Below are positions 1 through 7,747 of a DNA stretch of 36,622 nt, piece after piece. Every line of letters begins with the position of its first letter. The stretch's first letter is position 1. The position numbers were made by a program, and so were the translations under genes. The DNA lies in NCBI GenBank assembly GCA_031553655.1, contig JAVBLG010000092.1, positions 1 to 36,622 of the forward strand. Reading direction: 5' to 3'. This DNA is from JAVBLG01 sp031553655. GTDB taxonomy: Bacteria > Desulfobacterota > Desulfovibrionia > Desulfovibrionales > Desulfovibrionaceae. The notes beneath the pieces were generated by a model. That model made no database searches, had not been told where the DNA came from, and was given only the letters and a program-made list of their open reading frames with translations.

Positions 1-1
1 G

Positions 2-51
2 GGCGCGCTCCCTCTGATCTTTCCCAGGCCGCCCTTCGTGGCGCCGCGGTG
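2..51 (+). CDS. Possible 3' end of an upstream plus-strand gene (partial)
   Basis: The second forward frame is open from the window edge and ends with TGA at 49-51; the visible tail is GALPLIFPRPPFVAPR. It is far too short to identify. The main support is indirect. The hairpin repeat that follows at 75-110 belongs to a family whose two other copies in this window each lie just downstream of a stop codon in the same relative orientation. That predicts a plus-strand gene ending just left of it. The other forward frames cannot be excluded, since frame 1 stays open further. Confidence 0.3.
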
Positions 52-74
52 AGAACGGGAGCTACTCGGGGCAA

Positions 75-157
75 GGGGGAACCCCTTTTGACAAAAAAAG
101 GGTTTCCCCCTTCCCCCGGACCCCCATCCCCCTTTACCAAAAACTTTTGTTTTACAT
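75..157 (+). repeat. Family A terminator-like hairpin repeat, copy 1
   Basis: Arms 75-89 and 96-110 pair over 15 bp with one mismatch around a six-base loop. They are followed by a C-rich stretch and a CAAAAACTTTTG-like tail ending near 157. The same three-part design in the same order relative to a stop codon is seen at 4974-5061 and 29651-29739. It probably ends transcription of whatever gene precedes it. Confidence 0.65.
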
Positions 158-276
158 CGCTGCTACAGAGTTTTGGAATTTTTGTGAATGAAATTAATAA
201 AATATGTAATGTTCATAACGTAAATTAACCGGCGCTCACCCTTGAGGGTAAAGGCCATAAAAAGAGGAGAACCGAA

Positions 277-555
<279 letters not shown>

Positions 556-663
556 CAACCGCCGTACGAAATTCTATGCCGAGCCGCCACTGAAGGGCGT
601 CGGCGGATGGAGCTGATTGTGGATTGACACATGCTTTCAAATTCGAAAGTTTCAGGAGTATAA

Positions 664-951
664 ATGGAACTTGGCAAAGTAGCCGGGCAGGTTGTGGCCA
701 CTGTGCGTTCGAGTAAACTGCCGCACAACTCCCTTCTGCTGGTGGATCTTCTGGATAATGAAGGACAACCCACTGGGCAACGGCAAGTGGCGCTCGATCC
801 TATCGGCGCTGGCGAAGGCGAATGGGTGATTTTGGTGCGCGGAAGTTCCGCGCGTAATGCCGTAAACCCTGACAGCGCCCTGGATTTGGCCATTGTGGGC
901 ATAGTTGACCAGGTTTCCTGCGCCGGGAAAGCTTTTTATAAGAAAAATTAG
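664..951 (+). CDS. eutN: BMC-P pentameric vertex shell protein (EutN/CcmL family)
   Basis: This 95-residue protein has the usual EutN/CcmL size and shape. It starts MELGKVAGQVVATVRSSKL, has a central LLLVDLLD strand, a DPIGAGEGEWVILVRGSSAR segment, and the AIVGIVDQV strand near the C-terminus. Pentamers of this family cap the twelve vertices of the icosahedral shell. A clear ribosome site (CAGGAG) lies just before the ATG. It sits 108 bp after the BMC-H gene and 94 bp before the aldehyde dehydrogenase, all on the plus strand. The downstream gap contains a degenerate copy of an interspersed hairpin repeat. Confidence 0.93.
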   Translation: MELGKVAGQVVATVRSSKLPHNSLLLVDLLDNEGQPTGQRQVALDPIGAGEGEWVILVRGSSARNAVNPDSALDLAIVGIVDQVSCAGKAFYKKN

Positions 952-1036
952 AGCATGTTGCGAACACGTTGAGCAAAATGTTCTGAAAAATAAAGTTTCA
1001 GATAATGGATAATCTAAAAAACAAAATGCTCTAAAA
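949..1036. repeat. Family B interspersed hairpin repeat, degenerate long copy
   Basis: The left end reads TTAGAGCATGTTGCG and the right end CAAAATGCTCTAAAA, which are imperfect inverted copies. An inner segment (TTTCAGATAATGGATAATC) is the reverse complement of a motif also seen near 24483 and 18926. It fills almost the whole gap between the vertex protein and the aldehyde dehydrogenase genes. Confidence 0.55.
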
Positions 1037-1045
1037 GGTTCTGTC

Positions 1046-2461
1046 ATGCAACAGCAAGATGTGGAACGCATAGTGGCCGAGGTATTGAGCCGTTTGGCCG
1101 CTGGAAGCCGGGCGGCCGCTCCGGCCCCGGCCGGTGGAGACTACGGCATTTTCGACAGTCTGGACGAAGCGGTTGGCGCGGCAAAAACAGCTTACCCCCA
1201 AATAAGCACTATCGCCGCGCGGGAGCGTGTTATAACGGCCATACGCGAAGCGGCCGCGCAAAACGCCCGGATGCTGGCGGAAATGGCTGTGTCTGAAACC
1301 GGCATGGGCCGCGTTGAAGACAAATATAAAAAGAATATGTTGGTGGCAACGCGCACGCCCGGCGCCGACGCCCTTTCGCCGGTGGCCATTACCGGCGACG
1401 CCGGGTTGACCCTGATCGAAAACGCGCCCTGGGGGGTGATTGCCTCGGTCACTCCGTCCACCAATCCGGCGGCAACAGTAATCAACAACGGCATCAGCAT
1501 GATTGCCGCGGGCAATGCCGTGGTTTTCGCCCCGCATCCCGCCGCCAAACGGGTGTCGCAAAAAGCCATACAGGTGCTCAACAAGGCTGTGGCCGAGGCT
1601 ACCGGCATCCACAATCTGCTGGTGGCCGTGCGCGAACCCAGCATTGAAACAGCCCAGAAACTTTTTGCCTACAAAGGCATAAATCTGCTGGTGGTAACCG
1701 GGGGCGAAGCCGTGGTGGAAGCAGCCCGCAAGCATGCCACCATGCGCGTTATGGCCGCCGGGGCCGGAAATCCGCCTGTGGTGGTGGACGAGACCGCCGA
1801 TCTCGCCCGCGCTGCCCGCAGCATTTATGACGGCGCTTCTTTTGACAACAATATCATCTGCGCCGATGAAAAGGAAATCATCGCCGTCGATTCCGTTGCC
1901 GATGCCCTTAAAAGGGAAATGCAAATGCTCGGAGCCGTGGAAATAAACCTGGAACAGGCCGATGCCGTTGCCCGTTTCGCCCTGAGGAATTATCCCGGCC
2001 CTCAGGCCGTTGCCAACCCTCAATGGGTAGGGCGCGATGCAGCCAAAATAGCGGGGCAAGCCGGAATAAACGTGCCGGAAAGCTGCCGTCTGCTGCTGGT
2101 GGACGTGGGGCGGGACATTGATCACGCCTTTGCCCGCGTGGAACAGATGATGCCGGTAATTCCCCTGCTGCGGGCGCGCGACGTACATGAAGCCATTGAC
2201 TGGGCGCTGATTTTGGAACGCGGCCTGTGCCATACCGCCGGTTTGCATTCGCGCAATATCGACAATATGCACAAAATGGCCTCAGTTATGAATACCAGCC
2301 TATTTGTGAAAAACGGGCCGCACATAGCGGCGCTTGGCGCGGGCGGGGAAGGGTGGACATCCATGACCATATCCACGCCTACCGGCGAAGGGGTTACCTC
2401 GGCCCGCACCTTTGTGCGTTTGCGCAGATGTACTTTGGTTGATAATTTCAGAATAGTATAA
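1046..2461 (+). CDS. CoA-acylating aldehyde dehydrogenase, microcompartment-targeted (EutE/PduP family)
   Basis: This 471-residue enzyme oxidises a short aldehyde such as acetaldehyde or propionaldehyde to its acyl-CoA with NAD+. The N-terminal 19 residues (MQQQDVERIVAEVLSRLAA) form an amphipathic helix, followed by an Ala/Pro/Gly linker: the classic encapsulation peptide that docks the enzyme inside a BMC shell. The body shows the aldehyde dehydrogenase fold, with a VTPSTNPAAT segment in the nucleotide region, a VTGGEAVV motif, and the catalytic cysteine in ASFDNNIICADEK. The length matches EutE/PduP. The ribosome site is weak (AAAGG). It follows two shell genes and is the last BMC gene before a terminator. 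Substrate identity is inferred only at the family level. Confidence 0.92.
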   Translation: MQQQDVERIVAEVLSRLAAGSRAAAPAPAGGDYGIFDSLDEAVGAAKTAYPQISTIAARERVITAIREAAAQNARMLAEMAVSETGMGRVEDKYKKNMLVATRTPGADALSPVAITGDAGLTLIENAPWGVIASVTPSTNPAATVINNGISMIAAGNAVVFAPHPAAKRVSQKAIQVLNKAVAEATGIHNLLVAVREPSIETAQKLFAYKGINLLVVTGGEAVVEAARKHATMRVMAAGAGNPPVVVDETADLARAARSIYDGASFDNNIICADEKEIIAVDSVADALKREMQMLGAVEINLEQADAVARFALRNYPGPQAVANPQWVGRDAAKIAGQAGINVPESCRLLLVDVGRDIDHAFARVEQMMPVIPLLRARDVHEAIDWALILERGLCHTAGLHSRNIDNMHKMASVMNTSLFVKNGPHIAALGAGGEGWTSMTISTPTGEGVTSARTFVRLRRCTLVDNFRIV

Positions 2462-2504
2462 ATAAAGCGGCGTTTATTTCAGACCGTATCAAACAGGAAT
2501 GTGG

Positions 2505-2540
2505 AACCGGGGATAGTTCGGAAGAGGGCTATCCCCGGTT
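2505..2540. terminator. Bidirectional terminator hairpin
   Basis: AACCGGGGATAG (2505-2516) pairs perfectly with CTATCCCCGGTT (2529-2540) around a 12-base loop, followed by TAATTAAAAG. It lies between the convergent aldehyde dehydrogenase and ABC ATPase genes and can serve both. Confidence 0.8.
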
Positions 2541-2552
2541 TAATTAAAAGCG

Positions 2553-3992
2553 TCAGATCCGCAGGTAACCCTTTTCCATAATGGCACGGCAGTTGAAAGC
2601 CGGGTGAAAATCTTCGGCAAAGTGGCTGGCCAACACAAAGGTGACGGCCTGTTCGCCGGAGGCCAGTTGCCCTATGGTTTGCATGAAGGCATGGGCGGAA
2701 GCATGATCCAGCCCGGCAAAAGGTTCGTCCAGAAGAATCATGAGAGGTTTGCCCACCATGGCTCTGGCCAGGAAGGCCCGGCGCATCTGGCCGGTGGATA
2801 AAGTACTCAGCAATTGGCCGGAAATGTCGCTTATGCTCATCAATTTCATGGCGCGTTCGGCTTCACGGTGTTCCTCCGGACTGTATTCGCGGTAAATGCC
2901 CACCGCCCCCTCAAAGCCTGAGAGCACAATTTCTTTTACAGAAAGATCATAGTCATAGTCTGTTTCTATCATGTCGGACACCAAACGGATATTCCGCCGA
3001 ATTTCCGTTATGTCCGGCTCATGGCCGCTTTTACCTAAAAAGCGTTTAATGCCGCCCCCGGCCGCCGGATATTCATACCCAGCAAGAAGACGCAGCAAGG
3101 TGGATTTGCCCGCTCCATTGGGGCCCAGCAACAGCCAGTGCTCACCGCCGCGTATGCTCCAATTGATATTATGCAGAACAGGCTCGCGTTCCACATAAAT
3201 GGTGGAATTGCGAATTTCAACCAGGGGCGTTCCGGCTACGTCGGCGGCTGGTTTGGCCAAAGTTGCCGCGTTGGCGGACTTTGCGGCAGGTTCAGGCTCA
3301 ATGTTCGCTGGGGTGGCTAAAAATTTGCCGTCGGCCATATACTGGGTATGGCGGATAAAAGGCAGCTCTTCGTGGCGGTGCGAGGCCGATAAGATGGTGG
3401 TTTCCGGGGGCATGCGCGTGAGAAGATCGTACAGGCAGGCTCTGGAGGTTTGATCCAGGCCTTCGGCGCATTCATCAAGCAGCAGTACCTTAGGTCTGCG
3501 TATAATGGCCTTGGCCAGCAGCACAATGCGCATCTGCCCGTGCGAAAGACTGGGCAGGCGGCGCTTGAGCAGATGCTCTATGCGCATTTCCGCGGCTGTT
3601 TCCTCCAGCCTCCTTCGAGCTTCTTCCGTGGGCGCGGTGTAGAGCAGGTGACTGTCGGACAGTCCGGCCAGAATCAGATCGCGCGCGGCGATGTCATGCC
3701 GTTGGCGGGTATAAAGCTGCTGTTGGGCCGAGGAAAAAAGGGCGCACATGGCGCGCCCGGCCAACGGGGAAGAGTCCGGCCCCTGCGGGGTGTGCCATTT
3801 TATGGAGCCGCCTTCGCGTTGATCGGGCCATATTTCGCCGCGCAACAGACGCAAAAAGGTTGATTTACCGGAACCGTTGGGGCCGACGAGCGCGGTGTGC
3901 CCGCCTTCTTCAAGATAGAATGTCACCCCGTCCAGGGCTTTTGCGCCGCGCAGGGTGACCTTTACATTATCGACGCTTATTAGCATGTTCAT
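2553..3992 (-). CDS. Double ABC ATPase, ModF-like
   Basis: The 479-residue protein carries two ABC nucleotide-binding domains and no membrane segment. The first half has Walker A GPNGSGKST (about residue 37), signature LSHGQ and Walker B VLLLDECAEGLD. The second has Walker A GPNGAGKST (about residue 290), signature LSTGQ and ILLDEPFAGLD. Both catalytic glutamates are present, so both sites look competent. Length and layout resemble E. coli ModF, a soluble tandem ATPase linked to molybdate genes whose exact role is unclear. No mod transport genes are adjacent here. The gene appears to stand alone, 123 bp downstream of the PHP gene. A soluble ABC-F-like or other non-transport role is the alternative. 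Confidence 0.85.
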   Translation of the reverse strand: MNMLISVDNVKVTLRGAKALDGVTFYLEEGGHTALVGPNGSGKSTFLRLLRGEIWPDQREGGSIKWHTPQGPDSSPLAGRAMCALFSSAQQQLYTRQRHDIAARDLILAGLSDSHLLYTAPTEEARRRLEETAAEMRIEHLLKRRLPSLSHGQMRIVLLAKAIIRRPKVLLLDECAEGLDQTSRACLYDLLTRMPPETTILSASHRHEELPFIRHTQYMADGKFLATPANIEPEPAAKSANAATLAKPAADVAGTPLVEIRNSTIYVEREPVLHNINWSIRGGEHWLLLGPNGAGKSTLLRLLAGYEYPAAGGGIKRFLGKSGHEPDITEIRRNIRLVSDMIETDYDYDLSVKEIVLSGFEGAVGIYREYSPEEHREAERAMKLMSISDISGQLLSTLSTGQMRRAFLARAMVGKPLMILLDEPFAGLDHASAHAFMQTIGQLASGEQAVTFVLASHFAEDFHPAFNCRAIMEKGYLRI

Positions 3993-4082
3993 GGCGGAAA
4001 CAGATTTGCCCTTACGGTATTTTACCGGAATAAAAAGTTTTCAGGCAGGTGAAGGCGAAAAGTTCCTAATGGGACAGCTTAC

Positions 4083-4122
4083 AGAGTATTTTGCTCATTG
4101 CATTTGCAACATGTCCTAAAAA
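4083..4122. repeat. Family B hairpin repeat, degenerate copy overlapping a stop codon
   Basis: AGAGTATTTTGCTCATTGC and the following CATTTGCAACATGTCC match, with substitutions, the unit seen almost identically at 24637 and 25812. Its right end overlaps the last codons and TAG stop (4116-4118) of the PHP phosphatase gene. Confidence 0.5.
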
Positions 4123-4934
4123 TTATGAATGAAACACTCGCCCTTACAAAACCATACACTGTTTTTGTAACCGAAAGAAGCGGCATAGGCGGCCAGTTGG
4201 TCAAAGCCGTAGCCCACGTCTTCCACCCTGTGGGCGTCGGAGCCGAATGAGATGGGTACGCCCACATCAGCGGCCAAGGCCATGATTTTAGGACCGGGGT
4301 AAATTTCTTTGCACATTTTGCGCAGCCCGGCCGAGGAAATTTCCATGGACATGCCCGCGTCTTTTATGGCTTTTAATGCATCGCGCACCAGATCGAGGCT
4401 GTAGGGCATATCTAGCCAGCGCCGGAATATTTCCACGGAAAAGATTTTGATCAAATCTGGGTGCGAGGCAATCTGGAAAAAGCCGGAAGCGGCCATTTTG
4501 GCCATGGTCCGGAAATATTCCTCATAGCGGGCCGAGAAGATTTTTTCGTCCACCTCATGCCAGTCGCCGGGGTCGTCGTCGTAACCCCAGGTTTTGAGAA
4601 AATGCACGCTGCCCAGCACATAGTCGTAATCGTGAGCGGCTATGGATTGAGCTACAAACTCTTCTTCGCCGTTCATCCAGTCCATTTCCAAACCCACCAT
4701 TACTTTGTCGGGATTCTGTTCCTTCAGCGCGGTGACTTCACGGATGTATTCCGGAAAGAGGCGGGCGAGGCGTTCGCGGTATTCACGGGTGTAGTTATAG
4801 CCGTGGGGCCGGGGTGAGTGCTCGGAAAAGCCGATGAGCGATAGGCCTTTGGCCATGGCGGAGTCGAACATCTCCTTTGGGGAGTGCGCCGCGTGGGAGT
4901 AGTTGGTATGCGTGTGCAGGTCTATGGTGATCAT
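4116..4934 (-). CDS. PHP-family phosphatase, histidinol-phosphatase type (HisK-like)
   Basis: The 272-residue protein is a single PHP metal-dependent hydrolase domain. Metal-binding motifs are visible in family order: DLHTHTNYSH near the N-terminus, GFSEHSPRP, VGLEMDW, LGSVHFL, ASHPDLIK and the C-terminal GSDAHR. Together these supply the histidines and acidic residues of a trinuclear metal site. The arrangement and length fit the histidinol-phosphate phosphatase branch, but no histidine biosynthesis genes are nearby. It could instead hydrolyse another phosphoester. The gene is separated from nfnB by a strong hairpin repeat, so it probably has its own promoter. Confidence 0.85.
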   Translation of the reverse strand: MITIDLHTHTNYSHAAHSPKEMFDSAMAKGLSLIGFSEHSPRPHGYNYTREYRERLARLFPEYIREVTALKEQNPDKVMVGLEMDWMNGEEEFVAQSIAAHDYDYVLGSVHFLKTWGYDDDPGDWHEVDEKIFSARYEEYFRTMAKMAASGFFQIASHPDLIKIFSVEIFRRWLDMPYSLDLVRDALKAIKDAGMSMEISSAGLRKMCKEIYPGPKIMALAADVGVPISFGSDAHRVEDVGYGFDQLAAYAASFGYKNSVWFCKGECFIHNF

Positions 4935-4973
4935 AGCTTTTGCCGTGTATGTTTGTGTTGTAAGGTATTGTCA

Positions 4974-5061
4974 CAACCTGATAAACAAAAGTTTTGAAAA
5001 GATGGGAGGGGGTTTGGGGGAGGGAAGAAAAAATTTTTTAAAATTTTTTCTTCCCTCCCCC
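4974..5061 (-). repeat. Family A terminator-like hairpin repeat, copy 2
   Basis: Arms 5016-5036 and 5041-5061 are a perfect 21-bp inverted repeat with a four-base loop. Reading the minus strand it begins 10 nt after the nfnB stop and is followed by the C-rich stretch and a CAAAACTTTTG tail. The flank 4974-5014 closely matches 29651-29693. It probably terminates the nfnAB transcript. Confidence 0.75.
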
Positions 5062-5071
5062 AATTATTTAA

Positions 5072-6496
5072 CTATTTCAGCAACCTTTCGGCTATTGTCT
5101 TCGCGGCGCGGCGCCCAGCGCCCATGGCGAGGATAACGGTAGCCGAGCCGGTAACGATGTCGCCCCCGGCGAAGACATTGGGAATGGAGGTTTCGCCGGT
5201 TTCTTCGTTAACGGTTATGTAACCCCATTTGTTGCGTTCCAGTCCGGGAGTGGCTTCGAGCAGAATGGGGTTGGCGCGAGTGCCCAGGGCCACGATGGCG
5301 AGGTCGGTTTCCAGCTCATAGGTGTCACCTTCGATGGCTATGGGGCTGCGGCGTCCCGAGGCGTCGGGGTCGCCGAGGCGCATGCGTTGCAGGGTAACAG
5401 ATTTGAGCACCATATTTTCGTCGCTGTTGAAGCGCGTGGGCGCGGCAAGCATTTCGAAGATGATGCCTTCTTCCTCGGCATGTTCCACTTCTTCGTGCCT
5501 GGCCGGGAGCTCCGCGCGGGTGCGGCGATAAACAATACGCACGCTTTCGGCCCCCAGACGCATGGCGCAGCGCGCGGCATCCATGGCCACGTTGCCGCCG
5601 CCGAACACGGTTACGTGGCGGCCGGGGTAGAAGGGCGTGTCGTGATTGGGGAAGTCATAGGCGCGGCCCAGGTTGGCTCTGGTGAGGTATTCATTGGCGG
5701 AGAACACGCCGATGTTGTTTTCGCCGGGAATGTTGAAGAAGATGGGCAGGCCCGCGCCAACGCCGATGAACACGGCTTTGTAGCCTTCTTCGAACAGGTC
5801 TTCCACGTTGAAGGTGCGCCCGCCGACGTAATTGAGCTTGAAGTCAACGCCCAGGCGGCGCAGGCCGTCGAGTTCGGCGGCCACGATATTTTTAGGAAGC
5901 CTGAAGGAAGGGATGCCGTAGATTAGAACGCCGCCCGGCTCGTGCAGAGCTTCGAAGACGTCAACGGCGATGCCTTTTCCGGCCAGATATCCGGCCACAG
6001 TGGTGGAAGCGGGGCCGGAGCCGATACAAGCCACTTTCAGGTCTGGGTTGGGGATGGCGCAGGCGGCGTCGCCCGTGATTTGCTCGCAGGGGTTGGCGGC
6101 CAGGAAGTTGTCGGCCACAAAGCGTTCCAAACGGCCTATGGCCACGGGCTGGCCCTTGGCTTTGAGCACGCAGGAGCCTTCGCACTGATGTTCCTGCGGG
6201 CACACGCGACCGCACACGGCCGGAAGACTGTTGGTGGCGGTGATGGTTTTGTAGGCTCCGTCGATGTCGCCTTTGGCCACCTGCCCGATAAAATCCTTAA
6301 TATTTACTTCCACCGGGCATCCGGCGATGCACTTGGGCTTTTTGCATTGAAGGCAGCGCGCGGCTTCGGTTTTTGCCATTTCCAGGGTATAGCCGAGGGC
6401 GACTTCATCGAAGTTTCTTCTGCGGACCTCGGCCGGTTGGCAAGGCATATCCACTCGGGGGGCAATGGGTTTCTTAGCGGGCTTTTTATTTTCCAT
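5072..6496 (-). CDS. nfnB: NfnB: large subunit of NADH-dependent ferredoxin:NADP+ oxidoreductase
   Basis: This is the large subunit of the flavin-based electron-bifurcating transhydrogenase, which couples NADPH with NADH and ferredoxin. The N-terminal part has the [4Fe-4S] cysteine motifs CLQCKKPKCIAGCP and CGRVCPQEHQCEGSC. These are followed by two Rossmann folds with GSGPAS and GGGNVAMD, and a C-terminal FAGGDIVTGSATVILAMGAGR flavin motif. The fold is shared with the glutamate synthase small subunit, but the partner upstream decides for Nfn. I chose the ATG at 6496 over an upstream ATG at 6574. The later start leaves only an 11-nt overlap with nfnA and has a GGTG/TTCC-type leader, giving 474 residues. 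Confidence 0.92.
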   Translation of the reverse strand: MENKKPAKKPIAPRVDMPCQPAEVRRRNFDEVALGYTLEMAKTEAARCLQCKKPKCIAGCPVEVNIKDFIGQVAKGDIDGAYKTITATNSLPAVCGRVCPQEHQCEGSCVLKAKGQPVAIGRLERFVADNFLAANPCEQITGDAACAIPNPDLKVACIGSGPASTTVAGYLAGKGIAVDVFEALHEPGGVLIYGIPSFRLPKNIVAAELDGLRRLGVDFKLNYVGGRTFNVEDLFEEGYKAVFIGVGAGLPIFFNIPGENNIGVFSANEYLTRANLGRAYDFPNHDTPFYPGRHVTVFGGGNVAMDAARCAMRLGAESVRIVYRRTRAELPARHEEVEHAEEEGIIFEMLAAPTRFNSDENMVLKSVTLQRMRLGDPDASGRRSPIAIEGDTYELETDLAIVALGTRANPILLEATPGLERNKWGYITVNEETGETSIPNVFAGGDIVTGSATVILAMGAGRRAAKTIAERLLK

Positions 6497-7328
6497 GGCA
6501 GGAACACCTGTAGGTTTCGTGGCAAATTTTTTCCTGGGCGGAGTAGCTGCCGAGGCGTTTGCGAAGTTCGTCAAAGTCCACCAGTTGGCCGTCGAATTCG
6601 GGGCCGTCCACGCAGGCGAATTTGGTCTGGCCGCCCACGGTCACGCGGCAGGCTCCGCACATGCCTATGCCGTCGACCATCAGCGAGTTGAGGCTAACTG
6701 TGGTTTTGACATTAAAGGGTTTGACCGCTCTGGCCACAGCGGCCATCATGGGCACGGGGCCTACGGCCACCACTTCAGCCACGGAGGGGTCTTTTTTCAG
6801 ATATTCGACCAGGGGCTCGGTGACGAGGCCTTTGATACCGTAGCTGCCGTCGTCGGTAGTGATGATCATTTCATCGGCGAATGAGGTGAGTTCTTTTTCA
6901 AAGAGCAGCAGGTCTTTGTTGCGCGCGCCGATGATGGCCACCACCTTGTTGCCGGCTTTGTGATTGCCTTTGGCGATATGGTGCATGGCCGCTATGCCGG
7001 TGCCTCCGCCGACGCAGATTACCGTGCCTTCTTTTTCGATGTGGGTGGGCTTGCCGAGCGGGCCGCAAAAATCAAGGATGCTATCGCCTGCTTCCAGGGT
7101 CTCGAGCTGGGCCGTAGTTTTGCCGAGCACCAGGTACACTATGGTGACAGTGCCTTTTTCCGGATCGCAGTCGGCCACGGTAAGGGGGATGCGCTCGCCG
7201 GTTTTAGACACGCGCAGCATGATGAAGTGCCCCGGCCTGGCTTTTTTGGCCACTTGCGGCGCGTCAATGACCAGTTTGCTGGTCATGCCGGGGATCAGCC
7301 GCTCTTTCTCAAGGATTGTTACTGGCAT
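6486..7328 (-). CDS. nfnA: NfnA: small subunit of NADH-dependent ferredoxin:NADP+ oxidoreductase
   Basis: The 280-residue protein resembles ferredoxin-NADP reductase. An N-terminal FAD barrel (GHFIMLRVSKTGERIPLT, residues about 33-50) is followed by an NAD(H) domain (VGGGTGIAAMH). The C-terminal cluster region GMCGACRVTV...FACVDGPEFDG supplies three cysteines plus an acidic residue for the [2Fe-2S] centre described for NfnA. It binds NADH and contributes the non-bifurcating flavin. A strong ribosome site (AGGAG) precedes the ATG, and its stop overlaps the nfnB start by 11 nt, so the two are translationally coupled. Older annotation of this pair is sulfide dehydrogenase SudAB. Confidence 0.93.
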   Translation of the reverse strand: MPVTILEKERLIPGMTSKLVIDAPQVAKKARPGHFIMLRVSKTGERIPLTVADCDPEKGTVTIVYLVLGKTTAQLETLEAGDSILDFCGPLGKPTHIEKEGTVICVGGGTGIAAMHHIAKGNHKAGNKVVAIIGARNKDLLLFEKELTSFADEMIITTDDGSYGIKGLVTEPLVEYLKKDPSVAEVVAVGPVPMMAAVARAVKPFNVKTTVSLNSLMVDGIGMCGACRVTVGGQTKFACVDGPEFDGQLVDFDELRKRLGSYSAQEKICHETYRCSCHGK

Positions 7329-7738
7329 AATGGCTCCTGTATCAGTGTATACTCAAAAACGCCGCCACTGGTTACACGGCGATTTTCAGACGAAATAATA
7401 ATCACCAAAATATATCGTATGGTAAAGGAAGAACAGAGAAGTGGCAAGCACGACATGGGCAGGGTTGGGGCGTACATACTTCAGTGGAAGAGGCCCAGCT
7501 CATCTGTGATGCGCTGTTGCGAATATTCGTTTCATCTTCGTTTTGTTCGCAACTTGATATGAACCTTTCCAAATCGGGCTGGTTTGTCGAATGGCTTGTA
7601 TTATGGAACACCGCGCAAAATAGCGTTTAATGCGCCGTCAGACAAGGAAGACAAGTTTGCGCGAGGGGAGCTGTACTCTTATGGTACTGCCCCCCTCGCG
7701 CAAATGAAGTCTGACGCCGTATCACGGCGCATTAAACG
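7329..7738. other. Intergenic region upstream of nfnA containing a large palindrome
   Basis: This 410-bp stretch holds the nfnA leader and promoter (not resolved by eye). From 7615 on it holds a nested palindrome running into the end of the next gene. The short open frames inside lack ribosome sites and family resemblance, so I see no gene. Confidence 0.6.
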
Positions 7739-7747
7739 CTATTTTGC
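7615..7747. repeat. Nested 133-bp palindrome at the 3' end of the response regulator gene
   Basis: Outer arms 7615-7638 and 7724-7747 are a perfect 24-bp inverted repeat. Inside, GTCAGAC (7637-7643) pairs with GTCTGAC (7709-7715), and TTTGCGCGAGGGG (7656-7668) pairs perfectly with 7692-7704. The right outer arm includes the final two codons and the TAG stop (7739-7741) of the response regulator gene. It may act as a terminator or be a small mobile palindromic unit. Confidence 0.8.

Noticed and set aside
1031..2272. A 413-residue minus-strand frame opposite the aldehyde dehydrogenase
   Set aside because: Shadow frame with no recognisable domain.
7402..7611. Small minus-strand frame upstream of the nfn operon
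   Set aside because: No ribosome site, no similarity to anything known, and it lies in a promoter and palindrome region.
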